From positions 1 to 8,314 of the forward strand of contig CATJRT010000385.1 of the NCBI GenBank assembly GCA_949742895.1: 8,314 nt of DNA, read 5' to 3'. Positions 6,207 to 8,314 of this stretch are shown here, one piece after another. A model generated the notes under the pieces. That model was not told the DNA's origin, ran no database searches, and saw nothing but the letters and a program-made list of their open reading frames with translations. Numbering within the stretch: position 1 is the stretch's first letter; each line of letters opens with the position of its first letter. The position numbers and the translations under genes were made by a program. The DNA is from an uncultured Eubacteriales bacterium. GTDB taxonomy: Bacteria > Bacillota_A > Clostridia > Oscillospirales > Oscillospiraceae.

Positions 6207-7367
6207 ATGAAGTTGAAGTACATCAAGCATCTGGCCTTCTGCGTGGTACTCACGCTGGCGCTGACGGTCAGCGCGTTCGCCTCCCCTGTCCCGGATAACT
6301 TGGTGGTGGAGAATCTGAACGGCCAGCAGCGCATGGTCAAGACCTATGTGCTCCCGCCCAACGCCGACCCGGAAATGCTGAAAGAGCCGTCATTTGAGTA
6401 TGACGGCTTTTTCTATGCCTGGGCCTACACCACCAAGGAGGAGCATACCTTTCTGGAAACCAAGGCCGTGACCGAGACCGTAACCGTGGAGACGGCAAAA
6501 AAGGATCTCAACACCGTCCTGGAGCAACTGGCCCCCACCCTCCCCTATGATGATGGGGAGTATGCCGGCGAGCTGTCTCTGGATCACACCACCCTGTCCA
6601 CCGTGGCCGCGGGCTATGCCAACCGGAGCGGGAAGGTGACGGCCACCAAGACCATCGGCCCCCTGGACCGCAACGACATGAGCTATGTCCCGGCCACCAC
6701 CGTGAAGGACGGCCGGACGCTCTCGCTGGTCAATGTGGAATGGCAGGTCATCGGCACCGACATGGTTGGCGATGTGCTGGCCCCCTGCTCGTATCAGGCG
6801 GTAGCCACCTACTCCGCCTCCACCAGCTATCAGGTGGCCACCGGCTACGTCACCACCGCCGAATACAAGGGCCAGGTGGTGTCCGAGGGCGTGGACAGCG
6901 TTACCTATACGGTGGTCTATGTGGGCACGGAAATCGTGCCGGAGGAGCCTGAGCCCACTGAACCGGCGGGGCCCAGCGGCGTTCCCCTTGGTGGGATTGC
7001 CGCCGCTATCGGCGGGGCGGTTCTGCTGATGCTTCTGCTGGCGGGGGCGGCCAGGGCCGGCGTTTACCTGTTCCGGCATCGGAAAAATGTCTATATCTAC
7101 GTGCCGGGGGACAAGCCCCGGGACTACAAGCTGGTGGCGAAGTTCCGGGCGGAGCCGGATGCCCCGGAGGTGGACATCCGAAACATGATGCCCTACCCGG
7201 ACACTGTGATCGCGGTGGAGCTGAAACGGCCCCTGGCGAAGAAGCTGGTGGGCCAGACCTTCACCGTCCGGCACCGCACCGCTGACTACACCTACACCGT
7301 CCTCCGGGATCGCCCGGTGGATTGGCACGAGTTCGACCCCACCGAAGAAAAGGAGGAAGCTATTTGA
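6207..7367 (+). CDS. Secreted single-pass membrane protein of the conjugation operon
   Basis: The 386-aa protein starts at ATG 6207 with AAAGGAG (6189-6195). Residues 1-25 form a signal peptide (MKLKYIKHLAF..., ending VSAFA before SPVP). Residues 26-240 are a Thr/Val/Tyr-rich, beta-looking extracytoplasmic region. A Pro/Glu linker (VPEEPEPTEPAGP, 244-256) precedes one membrane segment (about 262-290, GGIAAAIGGAVLLMLLLAG). A basic stop-transfer (FRHRKN) and a cytoplasmic domain of about 95 residues ending in acidic residues follow. No LPxTG-type sorting motif is present, so it is held by its own membrane segment. I do not recognise the family. Its stop overlaps the sortase-like start (TTGA at 7364-7367), so the two are translationally coupled and probably act together at the cell surface, for example in mating contact (inference). 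Confidence 0.75.
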   Translation: MKLKYIKHLAFCVVLTLALTVSAFASPVPDNLVVENLNGQQRMVKTYVLPPNADPEMLKEPSFEYDGFFYAWAYTTKEEHTFLETKAVTETVTVETAKKDLNTVLEQLAPTLPYDDGEYAGELSLDHTTLSTVAAGYANRSGKVTATKTIGPLDRNDMSYVPATTVKDGRTLSLVNVEWQVIGTDMVGDVLAPCSYQAVATYSASTSYQVATGYVTTAEYKGQVVSEGVDSVTYTVVYVGTEIVPEEPEPTEPAGPSGVPLGGIAAAIGGAVLLMLLLAGAARAGVYLFRHRKNVYIYVPGDKPRDYKLVAKFRAEPDAPEVDIRNMMPYPDTVIAVELKRPLAKKLVGQTFTVRHRTADYTYTVLRDRPVDWHEFDPTEEKEEAI

Positions 7368-7960
7368 AGCATTTCGGTAAAATCTGCGGCTTGGCGCTGT
7401 CCGCTGTGGCGGCGCTGTCCATGACCGCCCCGGCCTTCGCATCGGACTACAGCTTTACCACCGCCGCCCCCCAGGACTACTACGGCAGTACCAGCTATGA
7501 GGACGTCTACGGCTCCAAGTATAATTACGGCGGGGGCAATGTGGGGGGCTATGATGTGCCCGAGCTGGAGGACGGCGTTCAGAGCACCACCATGACCGGC
7601 GTGATGGAGCGTACCATCCTGCCGGGGCTTCAGCAGGTGGTCGCCACTGCGGACGGTTCCGGCGTCTATGGCGTTGGCGGCGGGGGCGGCGGCCCCTTCA
7701 CCGAGCTGGTGGAGGGGACTGGGACTGGTTCCGGCTCTCCGGTCATCCCCGACACGCCCCAGATCACGGTGCCCAGCATCCCTGCGTTCACCAGCGTGGA
7801 GGGCATGGCCTACAAGGACGGCAGCATCGGCGTTTTGTCCATCCCCAAGCTGAAGATCAACGTGAAGGTGTGGGAGGGCGAGACTGCCGCCAGCATGGCC
7901 AAGGGCGTGGCCCATTACAGCTCCACCTCCGGCTGGCAGGGCAATGTGGGCTTGTGCGGC
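7364..7960 (+). CDS. Sortase-like transpeptidase, 5' exon, interrupted by a group II intron
   Basis: The start is TTG 7364, with AGGAGG (7351-7356) 7 nt upstream and a 4-nt TTGA overlap with the previous gene; 199 codons precede the intron. Residues 1-27 are a signal peptide (ending APAFA before SDYS). Residues 28-145 are low-complexity and Tyr/Gly/Ser-rich with a Gly run (105-110). From about 150 the sortase fold begins: DGSIGVLSIPKLKINVKVW, then EGETAASMAKGVAHYSSTS and GWQGNVGLCG. In this family the next residues are normally HNRG with the catalytic His, followed about 60-70 residues later by Cys and Arg. All catalytic residues therefore lie beyond the intron. Unspliced mRNA would add VRPDRV and stop at TAG 7979-7981. 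Class D- or B-like assignment is uncertain. Spliced, it would link or trim surface proteins. Confidence 0.75.
7948..7960 (+). other. Intron target in the sortase gene (IBS2 and IBS1)
   Basis: The 5' exon bases before the insertion read GGGCTT (7948-7953, IBS2) and TGCGGC (7955-7960, IBS1). They pair with the intron loops at 8183-8188 and 8239-8244, each at five of six positions (mismatches at 7952 and 7960). The junction lies between codons (phase 0), after GGC. Confidence 0.7.
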
Positions 7961-8314
7961 GTGCGCCCAGATAGGGTGTAGTTAGAAGTAGAAGAATGGT
8001 ACTACCCCGTAAGACAACACGGGAGACAACCTGCTTAACCGAAAGGCGAAAGCTGACACGGGAACATAGCACGGCAGGAAAGCGGTAAGTTGCCTAAAGG
8101 CAATTTGGCACGACTGAACCGCAATGTCAAGTGGATATGAGGATAGAACTGGGTTTGTTATTGTGAGCTTCGAGTTTTCGTTACGCCCCGGACAGAGGAA
8201 AGTGTCTGAAACCTCTGGCATGAGTGCATCTGTAATTGTCCGCAGTACAGATGGTTGTCAAATAAATCATGAGACCTGCTGGAGAGCCAGTGGTAAAGAA
8301 GCGAAAGCATATCC
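7961..8314 (+). mobile_element. Group IIA intron, Ll.LtrB-like, 5' part of domain I (runs off the window)
   Basis: The element starts at 7961 with GTGCGCCCAGATAGGGTG, the classic 5' end of Ll.LtrB-type group II introns. Further blocks match Ll.LtrB as I remember it, in the same order: GTACTAC (8000-8006), CCGAAAGGCGAAAGCTGA (8039-8056), ACGGGAACATAGCACGG, TGCCTAAAGGCAAT, ACGACTGAACCGCAATGT and GAGGAAAGTGTCTGAAACCTC. This is a self-splicing ribozyme and retroelement. A LtrA-like reverse transcriptase/maturase would be encoded in domain IV, beyond the window, so its integrity is unknown. The intron is visibly richer in A and T than the host operon, a sign of separate acquisition. The orientation is the same as the gene, as splicing requires. 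Confidence 0.93.
8183..8253 (+). ncRNA. Exon-binding loops of the intron (EBS2 and EBS1)
   Basis: EBS2 is ACGCCC (8183-8188), located just before the conserved ACAGAGGAAAGTGTC block, as in Ll.LtrB. EBS1 is TCCGCA (8239-8244), inside an 11-nt loop (8235-8245) closed by a perfect 8-bp stem (CATCTGTA 8227-8234 with TACAGATG 8246-8253). In Ll.LtrB the equivalent loop is also 11 nt, with EBS1 at loop positions 5-10. The base before EBS1 (G8238, delta) predicts C as the first base of the 3' exon. Confidence 0.65.

Noticed and set aside
6390..7442. Long minus-strand open frame (350 codons) opposite the membrane protein gene
   Set aside because: The composition is Gly/His/Arg-rich without domains, and the + strand gene has a signal peptide, a membrane segment and a ribosome site.

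Overview
The window is a GC-rich, one-directional (+ strand) stretch of an integrative/conjugative-type element. The likely host is a Gram-positive gut anaerobe of the Clostridia (Oscillospiraceae/Lachnospiraceae type). This rests on strong AGGAGG ribosome sites with many TTG starts, a Firmicutes-style VirD4/TraG coupling protein, a secreted sortase-like gene and a bacterial group IIA intron. No rRNA or housekeeping gene is present, so the host is inferred.

Layout. Positions 1-124 hold the last 40 codons of an unrecognised gene. Positions 125-320 form a regulatory gap packed with about eleven ATACG/CGTAT motifs, including three GCTAATACG copies and three TGCGTAT copies, overlapping a plausible promoter. 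Next come a small protein with a winged-helix-like N terminus (321-842, probably DUF5697) and a 222-aa protein (853-1521, probably DUF6100). The C-terminal half of the latter carries the D-x-D-N...D-D signature and flanking strands of a RusA-type Holliday junction resolvase. Positions 1522-1710 are a structured leader with three consecutive hairpins, followed by a replication-relaxation-like winged-helix protein (about 1711-2853) whose start is ambiguous. After it are the VirD4/TraG coupling ATPase (about 2843-4789), a protein with a disordered acidic N terminus and S1/OB-like repeats (4794-6185), a secreted single-pass membrane protein (6207-7367), and a secreted sortase-like protein (from 7364).

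The sortase-like gene is cut at 7960/7961 by a group IIA intron closely resembling Lactococcus Ll.LtrB; its 5' 354 nt run to the window end. The cut falls just after the codon for the Gly of the GLCG motif, where the catalytic His codon is expected next. Intron loops at 8239-8244 (EBS1) and 8183-8188 (EBS2) pair with the exon bases upstream of the insertion at 5 of 6 positions each, and the delta base predicts a 3' exon starting with C. This fits a His codon and an intron that can splice.

The genes from 1711 onward are tightly packed (overlaps of 4-11 nt or gaps of 4-21 nt), as in one operon. Its likely role is conjugative DNA transfer: coupling protein, accessory DNA/RNA-binding factors, and surface proteins that may aid cell contact. 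The points most worth following are the unreported-looking RusA-like domain, the repeat-dense control region, the structured leader with an out-of-frame start, and the intron-split sortase.
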